Shown one piece after another: positions 10,076-17,411 of a DNA stretch of 64,000 bases (its first letter is position 1; the number at the start of each line of letters is the position of its first letter). The stretch covers positions 7,740-71,739 of the forward strand of contig CAKTDV010000015.1 in assembly GCA_934546745.1 (NCBI GenBank). Direction: 5' to 3'. This DNA is from an uncultured Desulfovibrio sp. Lineage in GTDB: Bacteria > Desulfobacterota > Desulfovibrionia > Desulfovibrionales > Desulfovibrionaceae. The notes under the pieces are model-generated. The model had not been told where the DNA came from. It ran no database searches and saw only the letters and a list, made by a program, of their open reading frames with translations. Position numbers and translations under genes: made by a program.

Positions 10076-10286
10076 GTCCTTTCCTGCCTTTGGCGTTTGT
10101 GCGGGGTCGAGGGGCGGCACGCCCCCGCCAGCCCCGGCAGGGGGCACCGCGTCAGCGTGTGCCCACAACGGGTAGGCTGGCTCTGCGGCCTGCCGCCATA
10201 TTTCAGATACGCTGCCTTGACCGGCAGGGGATATCCCTTTGCGAAGCATGCGAAATAAGAAAAAAGCGAAATAAGCGAAAAAAGAT
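10076..10286. other. Region upstream of mobC, possible oriT remnant
   Basis: About 210 bases between the mobC start and the next gene end. In mobilisable plasmids the transfer origin commonly lies just upstream of mobC. A GC-rich stretch near 10100-10190 contains short interrupted repeats (for example GGGGG/CCCCC around 10112-10144 and GCGTCAGCGTGTGC), but no known nick sequence could be confirmed. An AT-rich inverted repeat begins at the right end. Confidence 0.25.
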
Positions 10287-10318
10287 TCATGATGCGTCAC
10301 CTCTTTTTTCGCTTATTT
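10266..10318. repeat. AT-rich perfect inverted repeat around a gene end
   Basis: Two 17-base arms (rich in AAGCGAAAAAAGA and its complement) face each other across about 19 bases. The repeat spans the stop codon of the minus-strand winged-helix remnant and also has the extra copies AAGCGAAAT and TCGCTTTTTTCGC next to it. It may be a terminator with a T tract on the minus strand, or part of a plasmid control region. Confidence 0.5.
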
Positions 10319-10658
10319 CTCTCTGATCGCTTTTTTCGCACAAACAGAGAATCAGACGCGAACGTCCGCCGGTCTTTTCCCGGGAAATACTGATGCGCCG
10401 CTGGGCTTCCAGTTGCTGCAAGACAGGCTGCAAACGTTCTTTCGGGACATGCCCGTGAAAAATCCGGCTCAGTTCCGTTGCCGACATCGGCCCCTCCCGG
10501 AGTGCGGTCAGAACCTTCCCTTCCAGCGGATCTGCTCCCCGGCTGCCGAATATCGAGTGAGGCACCTGGTGGAAAATGCTTTTCTCCATCTCAAACGGTG
10601 GCGAGGTATTGCTACCAGATATGCGAAGAAGCTCACTCCGTTTGAGGCTGCCGTACAA
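10287..10658 (-). pseudogene. C-terminal winged-helix remnant of a mobile-element protein
   Basis: The open frame encodes up to 123 residues but has no ATG or ribosome site at its left limit; the first start-like codon is TTG. The recognisable core (DPLEGKVLTALREGPMSATE, then LSRIFHGHVPKERLQPVLQQLEA and TGGRSRLILCLCEK) is a winged-helix unit of the kind found at the C-terminal end of plasmid or element helicase/primase-like proteins. The charged tail (KSDQREISEKRGDAS) fits that too. It probably lost its N-terminal part when an insertion sequence, of which an end survives at 10697-10718, came and went. The assignment to a helicase family is inference. Confidence 0.45.
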
Positions 10659-10696
10659 ATCCGCTGTATAGCGATATGGCTCAAGGTGTTACCTTA

Positions 10697-10718
10697 ATCT
10701 CGTGTAGACACTATCTAA
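10697..10718 (-). repeat. Solo insertion-sequence terminal repeat
   Basis: On the minus strand this reads TTAGATAGTGTCTACACGAG followed by AT. It matches the sequence starting at 63900 (TTAGGTAGTGTTTACACGAG, then AT) at 20 of 22 positions. There it stands directly in front of an IS5-type transposase start, so the stretch here is most likely a leftover end of the same IS type. There is no room for an IS body beside it. Confidence 0.6.
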
Positions 10719-11023
10719 AGGCAATTTTCAAAAAAACAAGCGGGGAAGCCCCGTTGCCGCCGCATCTTTCATGGCGGTGAAAGGGAAACGGGGAAGCGTA
10801 GCCGCGATTACGTGCGGACGGACATCGGGAAGAAGGGTATCCTTCTTTGCATGAAACTCTCATAATGCGGGCCTCTCGAAGGAGCCCCCCTTGCCAAATA
10901 TGGAAAAAACCGTATCCTTAACAGGAACAGCCCCTGCCCGGGGCGATACTGGCGGCGGAGGCCATCCCCGGCAAGCGGGAACGTCCTTTTTGTCCGCCGC
11001 AGCATTTTTCGGAGGTTTTCCCT
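10719..11023. other. Intergenic region upstream of the Bax inhibitor family gene
   Basis: About 300 bases without a convincing gene. A hairpin at about 10741-10757 (CGGGG AAG CCCCG) is followed on the minus strand by a T tract and could stop transcription toward the mobile remnant. The promoter of the 11024 gene must lie here, but no clean -35/-10 pair stands out. A run GGAGG precedes the start codon. Confidence 0.35.
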
Positions 11024-11725
11024 ATGGAAGCGACACGCACTCTTTCCCGGAGCGCGACCAGTGCCGTCTCTGTGTATATGCGTCAGGTATACGGCTGGAT
11101 GACGGCCGGTCTCGCCCTGACAAGCGCCGTGTCCTGGGCCGTGGCATCCGCCCCCGCCGTGCAGGCCGCCATTTTCGGCAACATGGTTGTGCCCATTCTG
11201 CTGATCGTGGCACAGTTCGGCCTTGTCATCGCGCTTTCCGCGGCCGTGCATAAGATGTCCGCCTCGACGGCCACGGGCCTTTTCCTGCTCTATTCCGTCC
11301 TGACGGGCCTGACGCTGTCAGCCATTTTTACCGTCTATCCCATCGGATCCATCGCCAACGCCTTTCTTTCCACGACGGGCCTCTTTCTGGCCATGACCGT
11401 CTACGGCACGGTGACAAAGCGCGATCTGACGGGTATGGGCAGCTTCCTCATGATGGGGCTCATCGGCATCATCATCGCCAGCCTTGTCAATCTTTTTCTG
11501 CAAAGCTCCATGATGGACTTTGTGATCAGCTGCATCGGCGTCGTGGTCTTCACCGGCCTGACGGCCTACGATACCCAGAAGCTCCGTGAATTCGGCATGG
11601 CCGCTCCTCTTGAGGACGGTACCGCCGTGCGCCGGGGAGCCATTCTTGGCGCGCTGACGCTGTATCTGGATTTCATCAACCTCTTTTTGATGCTCCTGCG
11701 CCTCTTTGGCGGTAACCGCGACTAG
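11024..11725 (+). CDS. Bax inhibitor-1/YccA family membrane protein
   Basis: 233 residues with seven likely membrane segments, short loops and an N-terminal cytoplasmic tail (MEATRTLSRSATSAVSVYMRQVYGWMTAGLALT). The tail and the end, with the family pattern TGLTAYDTQKLREFG and LTLYLDFINLFLMLLRLFG, identify the BI-1 (UPF0005) family. Bacterial members (YccA, YbhL, BsYetJ) are inner-membrane proteins; YccA controls the FtsH protease and YetJ conducts calcium. The acidic/aspartate positions in the last helices fit that family. GGAGG lies eight bases upstream of ATG. It is a single-gene unit with its own terminator. The precise role here is unknown. Confidence 0.9.
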   Translation: MEATRTLSRSATSAVSVYMRQVYGWMTAGLALTSAVSWAVASAPAVQAAIFGNMVVPILLIVAQFGLVIALSAAVHKMSASTATGLFLLYSVLTGLTLSAIFTVYPIGSIANAFLSTTGLFLAMTVYGTVTKRDLTGMGSFLMMGLIGIIIASLVNLFLQSSMMDFVISCIGVVVFTGLTAYDTQKLREFGMAAPLEDGTAVRRGAILGALTLYLDFINLFLMLLRLFGGNRD

Positions 11726-11769
11726 GCGGCCGATCCGCCGCGACCGCGGCAGGCAGGAAAAAACCTCGT

Positions 11770-11801
11770 CCGCCCGTCGGGAGATCCGGCGGGCGGCCTT
11801 C
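11770..11801 (+). terminator. Hairpin after the Bax inhibitor family gene
   Basis: CCGCCCG ... CGGGCGG arms (11770-11776 and 11790-11796) with further pairing inside, followed by CCTTCATTT. It lies 45 bases past the stop. Confidence 0.65.
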
Positions 11802-11903
11802 ATTTGAGGATGGTGACGCCATGTTTCAATCCGCGGTCGCCCCATCCGCCGACTGACGCAGCACCCGACGGCCCGGAGTGTTCGCGTTGCCGGGCGGCTT
11901 GTC

Positions 11904-12011
11904 TCTCCCTGAAGGGAGATGTTTCGGAAAGGGGTTTCACCGGATTGCCCGGTGTGTCAGGAAGAGCTTTCCCCCTGAAGGGGGAGGTTTCAGACCACGA
12001 AGGAAATTTTG
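11904..12011 (+). promoter_or_regulatory. Leader element copy A (doubled hairpin) upstream of rnr
   Basis: Two related hairpins occur in a row: TCTCCC TGAA GGGAGA at 11904-11919, followed by TGTTTC, and CCCCC TGAA GGGGG at 11971-11984, followed by AGGTTTCAGACC and then CGAAGGAAATTTT before the start. The second copy is nearly identical to the leader of the MipA-like gene (50310-50352) and similar to that of the FG-GAP gene (55976-56016). It contains the ribosome site of rnr. Confidence 0.6.
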
Positions 12012-14195
12012 ATGAAAAAACGCGGGAAAAAATATTCCACTCCCGCCGCCGCCCCCTCTCTGCGGGGACGCTATACGGCGTTGCGCAATGGGGAGGGGGG
12101 CTTTGTGACCCCACTGGACGATGAGGGACGCGTCTGCGGCGCGGATATTTTCATCCCCCCCTACGCCAGCGGCGGCGCATGGCATCAGGACGTGGTCTCG
12201 GTGCGCGCCAAGGGCGGATCGAGGCGCACGCGTTCGGGCAAGTGGCGGAGAGGGCGCATTGTGGGCGTTGAGGCGCGTGGGCTTGCGGAAGTGCCCGCAC
12301 ACGTGCTCCGCCGCAACGGCGACTGGCTGGAATGCGCGGCCGCTGGCGGACGTCTCGACGTTCATCTGCGGGTTCCCGTGCCGGAAGGCGGGGAGGCGCC
12401 GCGCGAGGGCGAACTGCTGTCCGTTGCGCCGGAGGTGGAACTTGACGGCGGGATCTGGGCGGGACGTCTTGTGGCGCGCATGGGCCGGGAAGACGACGTG
12501 CGCGTGCTGGAAACGCTGATCAAGTGCAATCACGGCGCGCCGGGGACCTTTTCGCCGGGAGCGCTGGCCGGGGCGGAGGCCCTGCCCGGAGAGCCGGAAG
12601 CGGAGGATTGGCATGATCGCGAGGATCTGCGCCAGGCGGTGCTGGTGACCATTGACGGCGAGGACGCGCGGGACTTTGACGATGCCGTGGAAGTGACGCC
12701 GGAACCCGGCGGCTGGAGGCTGCGCGTGGCCATTGCCGACGTGAGCCACTATGTGCGGCCGCGCACGGCGCTTGATGAGGAGGCGCGGGAGCGGGGCAAT
12801 TCGTGGTATTTTCCCACATCCGTGGAACCCATGCTGCCGTTTGCCCTGTCGCATGGGCTGTGCAGCCTTGTGCCGGGGCGGCCGCGTCTGGCCATACTGG
12901 CGGAAGTGCATTTTGACGGGCTGGGACGCCCTGGATCAACGCGCTTCGCGCCCGTGGTGATGCAGTCCGCGGCGCGCCTGACCTATGCGCGGGTCCGGGA
13001 CTGCGTGCTGGAAAGGAATGCGGCGGAGCGCACCGCGCTGGCCGCCACGCCGCGCGGGGACGAGGTGCTGCGTATGCTGGACGACGCCGTCGATCTGTTC
13101 AGGGTGCTGCGGCAGGCACGGCTGAAACGGGGCGCACTGGACTTTGGCCTGCCGGAGGCCGCCTGCGAGGTGGACGGCGAGGGCCGCCTTGTCTCCCTGC
13201 GCCGCCGGGAACGCCATGACGCGCACCGGATGATCGAGGAATTCATGATCGCCGCCAACGAAGCCGTGGCGCGCTGGCTGGGAGGCTGCCGCCTGACGGC
13301 GGACGGACGCATTGTGCCGCCCGTCGCCACGCAACGCGGAGAAAACCCGCGCAGGGAGGCCGCGCCCTTTCTGTACCGGACGCACCCGTTGCCGCATGTC
13401 GAACGCCTGGAGGGGCTTTTTGAGACGTTGCGCGCCACGGCGCTGGAAGCCGCGCCCCCAGAGGGCACTGCCGCCGGCGCGAAGGGATTGCGTGCGGCGC
13501 TGGAGCGGGCGCGGGGAACGGAACAGGAGTTTCTGGTCAACCGCCTCTGCCTGCGGGCCATGCCGCAGGCCCGCTACCAGCGCGGCAATGAGGGCCATTT
13601 CGGGCTCGCATCGGGCGCCTACTGCCATTTCACCTCTCCCATACGCCGCTATGCGGATTTGACGGTGCATCGCGTGCTGAAATGCGCGCTGGGCATGGAT
13701 GCCGGGCCCCTGCCCGGCGGTCAGCGGCTGGATCGCCTTGCGGATCATCTCAACCGGCGGGAACGCGCGGCGCAGGAGGCGGAACGGGAAATGGATCGCC
13801 GTCTGGCCTGTCTGGCCCTGCGGGGCCGGGAAGGCGAGGCGTTTCGCGGCGTGGTTTCCGGCCTGACGGAATTCGGTCTGTTTGTGGAACTGGCCGATCC
13901 GCCTGTGGAAGGCATGATCCGCGTGGAAGATCTCGGCCCGGACTGGTATGAGTACGATGCCCGCCGCCAGACGCTGCGCGCCGTGCGCGGCGGCGGCCTC
14001 TGGAAGCTGGGGCAGACGGTGGATGCGCGCCTGCTGGAGGTCCTGCCCGGCCGTCTGGAAATCCGCCTCGCGCCCGCCGACACGGAAGAGGAGGGCGGCG
14101 GCCGGCGGCGGATCGGGCGTCTGGCCGCACGGCGGGAGAAACGTGGAACCGTCCGCGTCTCGCGGCGCGGCAGACGCGGCGGGAGGCGGCGCTGA
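12012..14195 (+). CDS. rnr: Ribonuclease R-like 3'-5' exoribonuclease
   Basis: 727 residues. This is an RNB-family enzyme that degrades structured RNA processively from the 3' end. Visible parts are an N-terminal cold-shock/OB region (GRYTALRNGEGGFVTP, ADIFIPP), the RNB catalytic domain opening with TIDGEDARDFDDAVEV (the metal-binding aspartates), AIADVSHYVRP, EEFMIAANEAVARWL and YCHFTSPIRRYADLTVHRVL, and a C-terminal S1 domain (GVVSGLTEFGLFVELADPPVEGMIRV) ending in an arginine-rich tail. The ATG at 12012 follows GAAGGAA at good spacing; the TTG three bases earlier is less likely. The stop overlaps the murJ start by one base, indicating one operon. The leader carries the dispersed hairpin element. 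Confidence 0.93.
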   Translation: MKKRGKKYSTPAAAPSLRGRYTALRNGEGGFVTPLDDEGRVCGADIFIPPYASGGAWHQDVVSVRAKGGSRRTRSGKWRRGRIVGVEARGLAEVPAHVLRRNGDWLECAAAGGRLDVHLRVPVPEGGEAPREGELLSVAPEVELDGGIWAGRLVARMGREDDVRVLETLIKCNHGAPGTFSPGALAGAEALPGEPEAEDWHDREDLRQAVLVTIDGEDARDFDDAVEVTPEPGGWRLRVAIADVSHYVRPRTALDEEARERGNSWYFPTSVEPMLPFALSHGLCSLVPGRPRLAILAEVHFDGLGRPGSTRFAPVVMQSAARLTYARVRDCVLERNAAERTALAATPRGDEVLRMLDDAVDLFRVLRQARLKRGALDFGLPEAACEVDGEGRLVSLRRRERHDAHRMIEEFMIAANEAVARWLGGCRLTADGRIVPPVATQRGENPRREAAPFLYRTHPLPHVERLEGLFETLRATALEAAPPEGTAAGAKGLRAALERARGTEQEFLVNRLCLRAMPQARYQRGNEGHFGLASGAYCHFTSPIRRYADLTVHRVLKCALGMDAGPLPGGQRLDRLADHLNRRERAAQEAEREMDRRLACLALRGREGEAFRGVVSGLTEFGLFVELADPPVEGMIRVEDLGPDWYEYDARRQTLRAVRGGGLWKLGQTVDARLLEVLPGRLEIRLAPADTEEEGGGRRRIGRLAARREKRGTVRVSRRGRRGGRRR

Positions 14196-15763
14196 TGGGA
14201 TTTCTCGCGCGGCGTCAGGGCATGGGCGCGGCGGCGTTGCTGCTGGCCGCCAGCACCGTTCTTTCCCGTTTCATGGGACTGCTTCGCGACAAGGTCATTT
14301 CCTGGCAGTTTGGCGCGGGCGGCGAGGCGGACATGTACTTTGCCGCCTTTGTCGTGCCGGACATCATCAATCACCTGCTGGCGGGCGGCTTTCTCTCCAT
14401 TACGGCCATCCCGCTGCTGGCCCGCCGCTTTGCCGAGGACGAGGAGGATGCCTGGAGGCTTTTCTCCGCCATGTTTCGCTGGATGCTGCTGGGATCGGTG
14501 GCGCTGACGCTGGGCGCCATGCTGCTGGCCGAACCGCTGGCCGCTGTGGTCGCGCCCGGCTTTGACGCCGCGCGGCGGGCACGGCTGGCCTTTTTCATGC
14601 GGCTGGTGCTGCCCGCGCAGGTTTTTTTTCTCTGCGGGGCCGTCGTGACGGCGCTGCTCTATCTGCGGCGGCAGTTCAGTGTGCCCGCGCTTTCACCGCT
14701 CATCTACAATGGCTGCATCATTCTCGGCGGCCTGCTGACGCCGCTGGTCTGGCCGGGGGCGGGCATGGCGGGCTACTGCGTGGGCGTCAGCCTTGGCGCG
14801 GCCCTCGGCGCGTTCTGCCTGCCGCTGCTGGCGGCTTCCCGCGGCGGCATTTGCTGGCGCGCCGTCTGGAGGCATCCGCTGATTCGCCGTTTCCTTCTGA
14901 TGACGCTGCCGCTCATGCTGGGACAGACCGTCGTCTATCTGGACGAGCAGTTTTACCGCGTTTTTGGCAGCATGGCGGGCGACGGGGCCGTCAGCCTGCT
15001 CAACTATGCCAAACGGATTACACAGGTGCCCATAGGCCTCATGGGGCAGGCCGCCGCCGTGGCCTCCTATCCCTTTCTGGTTTCCCTGCTGGCAAACAAC
15101 GATGAGGCGGGCTTTGCCTCCACGCTCAACACGGCGCTGAAGACCAGCCTTGCCCTGATACTCCCCTGCGCCGCATGGATGCTTGTCGCCGCCCTGCCCA
15201 TTGTCAGCGCCATCTTCCAGGGCGGACGTTTCGGGCCGGAGGAAAGCCTAGCGGCCGCGCCCCTGCTGCGGCTCATGCTGGCCTTCACCCCCTTCTGGAT
15301 AGTCCACATGGTGCTTGCGCGCGGCTATTACGCGCATGGCGACACCCTGACCCCCGCGATCACCGGCACGGCGCTGACCCTCTGTTGTCTGCCGCTCTAT
15401 GTCTGGTGGGCCGTGCCGCGCGGACCGTGGGCCATCGCGCTTGTCTCCGGCGGCGGCGTGGCCGTCTATGTCCTCTGGCTCACCATCATCTGGATACGGC
15501 GTTACGGCACGGCGGCCTTTGCGGGGCTGCCGCCGCTGCTTCTGCGGGTGCTGCTCTGTACCCTGCCCGCCGCGGCTCTCGCGGCCTTCTGTCAGTCCCT
15601 TGCCGCGCCGTTTACGCGCGGGCTGCCGTCCTTTGCGGCCGCCTGCGCGACGGCCGCGGCCGGAGGGCTGGCCTTTGCCGCGCTGTTTCTTCCCCTTGCC
15701 CGCGTGTTTGTTCCCTCGCTCATGGCGGGGCTGCCGCGCCGCCCGCGGCCAAAGGCCCGGTAA
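14195..15763 (+). CDS. murJ: Lipid II flippase MurJ
   Basis: 522 residues with about 14 predicted membrane segments. The N-terminal block (LLAASTVLSRFMGLLRDKVISWQFG) is the hallmark of the MurJ/MviN family, with the conserved arginine and the aspartate in the first helices. GEADMYFAAFVVPDIINHLLAGG and the internal LNYAKRITQVPIGLMGQAAAVASYPFL stretch also fit. MurJ moves undecaprenyl-linked peptidoglycan precursor across the inner membrane. Its ATG overlaps the rnr stop, so translation is coupled. A very strong bidirectional hairpin follows three bases after the stop. Confidence 0.95.
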   Translation: MGFLARRQGMGAAALLLAASTVLSRFMGLLRDKVISWQFGAGGEADMYFAAFVVPDIINHLLAGGFLSITAIPLLARRFAEDEEDAWRLFSAMFRWMLLGSVALTLGAMLLAEPLAAVVAPGFDAARRARLAFFMRLVLPAQVFFLCGAVVTALLYLRRQFSVPALSPLIYNGCIILGGLLTPLVWPGAGMAGYCVGVSLGAALGAFCLPLLAASRGGICWRAVWRHPLIRRFLLMTLPLMLGQTVVYLDEQFYRVFGSMAGDGAVSLLNYAKRITQVPIGLMGQAAAVASYPFLVSLLANNDEAGFASTLNTALKTSLALILPCAAWMLVAALPIVSAIFQGGRFGPEESLAAAPLLRLMLAFTPFWIVHMVLARGYYAHGDTLTPAITGTALTLCCLPLYVWWAVPRGPWAIALVSGGGVAVYVLWLTIIWIRRYGTAAFAGLPPLLLRVLLCTLPAAALAAFCQSLAAPFTRGLPSFAAACATAAAGGLAFAALFLPLARVFVPSLMAGLPRRPRPKAR

Positions 15764-15765
15764 GC

Positions 15766-15814
15766 AGAAAGGAAAGAACCGCACCGGCGAGGGCCGGGCG
15801 GTTCTTTCCTTTCT
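15766..15814. terminator. Bidirectional terminator between murJ and selC
   Basis: Perfect 17-base arms (AGAAAGGAAAGAACCGC at 15766-15782 and its complement at 15798-15814) with a 15-base loop. The arms supply A-rich and T-rich flanks on both strands, so the hairpin can end murJ transcripts (plus) and selC transcripts (minus). Confidence 0.85.
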
Positions 15815-15820
15815 GCGAAG

Positions 15821-15914
15821 TGGCGGAGGCGTATAGGGGTCGAACCTACCGCAGACGGTAAGGCCTGCCGCCGGTTTTGAAGACCGGGCGCCACACCGGT
15901 GACGAAACGCCTCC
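15821..15914 (-). tRNA. selC: tRNA-Sec, anticodon TCA, CCA encoded
   Basis: The minus strand folds as a 94-base selenocysteine tRNA. The eight-pair acceptor stem GGAGGCGT/ACGCCTCC is followed by G and an encoded CCA at 15821-15823. It has a six-pair D stem, the anticodon arm CCGGT-CTTCAAA-ACCGG with TCA at 15878-15880, a long extra arm (CGGCAGGCC...), and a T arm with GGTTCGA. The long acceptor stem, long D stem and large variable arm separate it from tRNA-Ser. It decodes in-frame UGA with SelB and a SECIS hairpin and is charged by SerRS then SelA. It implies that the genome encodes selenoproteins such as formate dehydrogenase or hydrogenase. No selenoprotein is seen inside this window. Confidence 0.95.
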
Positions 15915-16376
15915 CTTCCCCAGAACAACATATGCCTGGGCGATTTTTCCATCGCGCGGGCAACGCCGCCCGCGCCCTGGACGCGGGCATCCGCTCGGAG
16001 AAACATGGCACGAATTGCCGCCGGGGTCAATCCGTCCCTGGGACGTGCGGTTCGTTTCCCTCCGCTCCGGCAGGAAAGCGGGCCGGCCGAACGTCGCGAA
16101 CTGATTTGTTTTTTATCTTTTTCCAAGGTGTTACGGAAAAAGGCGAAAGGAGTTTTTGCCGCCGCACGCGAAATAGCGGGATCTACGCTTTGCAATTTTG
16201 TTGTTTTATGCTAGAAGAGGGGATAGTCTCCGTCTCACAAGGCATGCCCGCCGGACGGAACACGGCAGAGGGCATTTTGCAAGCCGCTCAGTGCGCTTGT
16301 CGCGGCGGTCCGGCGGAACCGGACCAAGGCTTTCCTGTGATGCCTACCGGCATCGTGACCCCATGGGAGAAATCGC
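15915..16376. other. Intergenic region between selC and the cytochrome b gene
   Basis: About 460 bases. No convincing protein gene is present. It must contain the selC promoter (minus strand) and the promoter of the cytochrome b/HdrD-like operon (plus). The right half is AT-rich around 16185-16220, where a sigma-70-like pair is listed separately. Confidence 0.5.
16190..16217 (+). promoter_or_regulatory. Possible sigma-70 promoter for the cytochrome b/HdrD-like operon
   Basis: TTGCAA at 16190-16195 and TAGAAG at 16212-16217 with 16-base spacing, in an AT-rich patch 160 bases upstream of the first gene. The -10 box is imperfect. Confidence 0.35.
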
Positions 16377-17312
16377 ATGACAACACTGTTTTACCTGTTG
16401 GGCTATCTCGCGGTCATCGGCTTTATCGCAATGGCCTGTATCAAAATCAAAACCTACCTGCAGGCCAGCCCCCTGCATGTGCGCTGGGAACTCTACCCCG
16501 TGCCCCATGAGGGCGCCCGCGCCAAGCGCGGCGGCAGCTTCATGGAAGACAAGGAATGGTGGACGAAGCCCCGCCATGTGGATCATCTGGGCGACATCAA
16601 AGGTATCCTGACCGAGGTGATCTTTCTGCACGCCACCTTTGAGCACAACCTGAAGCTGTGGTTCCGCACCTATCCCTTCCATTTCGGGCTGTACATGCTC
16701 ATGGGCGGGGCCATCATCCTTGTGCTCGTGGCCTTCCTGCGCCTCTTCGGCGTTGATCCCGAAGGCGGTTTCCTGACGTTCGTCCTTAACGTTATCAACG
16801 CCGTCAGCATGATCGGCATGTTTGGCATCATCGGCGGTGGTATCGGCCTCATCTGCCGCCGCCTGCACGACGAGGGGCTGCGCAGGTACTCCACGCCGGA
16901 ACACTTCTTCAATCTTGGCGTGTTCATCGTCTTCGCGCTGATCGGCCTGGCCGCCTGGAGCGTCAACACCTCCTTTGCCCGCCTGTCCTCCGACTTCATC
17001 TACAATCTGCTGACCTTCAACTTCGAGCCGGTGGCCAGCGGCACGTTCGCGCTGCACATGCTCTTCGGTTTCTTCCTGCTCATCTGGATCCCCATGACCC
17101 ATATGGCGCACGTCGTCTTCAAATACTTCACCTACCATGACATTCGCTGGGGCGACACGCCCACCACCTACAGCGAGGAAAACAAGAAGAAGATCGGCGA
17201 AGCCCTGAAGTTCAACGTGACGTGGTCCGCTTCCCACATCAATCCCGAAGGTTCCGCCACCAAGAACTGGGTGGACGTTGCCACCAGCACCGGCGAACCC
17301 GCCAGCAAGTAG
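16377..17312 (+). CDS. NarI/DsrM/TmcC-like membrane cytochrome b
   Basis: 311 residues with about five membrane helices: roughly 2-22, 86-108, 118-145, 163-184 and 221-248. Histidines in and next to the helices (near ATFEHNLKLW and YPFHFGLYM, and in LHMLFGF and IPMTHMAHVVFKY) are candidate haem b ligands, as in the nitrate-reductase gamma family. Such subunits exchange electrons between the menaquinone pool and a cytoplasmic iron-sulfur partner, here the HdrD-like protein 100 bases downstream. GGGAGA precedes ATG. The arrangement resembles DsrMK, TmcCB, HmcEF or HdrED pairs of sulfate reducers, but no cytochrome c, DsrJOP or TmcD gene is adjacent, so the exact complex cannot be named. Confidence 0.8.
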   Translation: MTTLFYLLGYLAVIGFIAMACIKIKTYLQASPLHVRWELYPVPHEGARAKRGGSFMEDKEWWTKPRHVDHLGDIKGILTEVIFLHATFEHNLKLWFRTYPFHFGLYMLMGGAIILVLVAFLRLFGVDPEGGFLTFVLNVINAVSMIGMFGIIGGGIGLICRRLHDEGLRRYSTPEHFFNLGVFIVFALIGLAAWSVNTSFARLSSDFIYNLLTFNFEPVASGTFALHMLFGFFLLIWIPMTHMAHVVFKYFTYHDIRWGDTPTTYSEENKKKIGEALKFNVTWSASHINPEGSATKNWVDVATSTGEPASK

Positions 17313-17411
17313 GACGGAACCCATCTTCTTCAGGGAGACGCGCACGCCCCGCCGGGCCACCCGGCCGGCGGCGCAATCCGCCAACGCAATCCGCCTGATG
17401 GAGCGATTTCT

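Noticed and set aside
16000..16025. Sigma-54-like box TGGCACGAATTGCC upstream of the cytochrome b gene
   Set aside because: The distance between the GG and GC elements is two bases shorter than sigma-54 promoters require.
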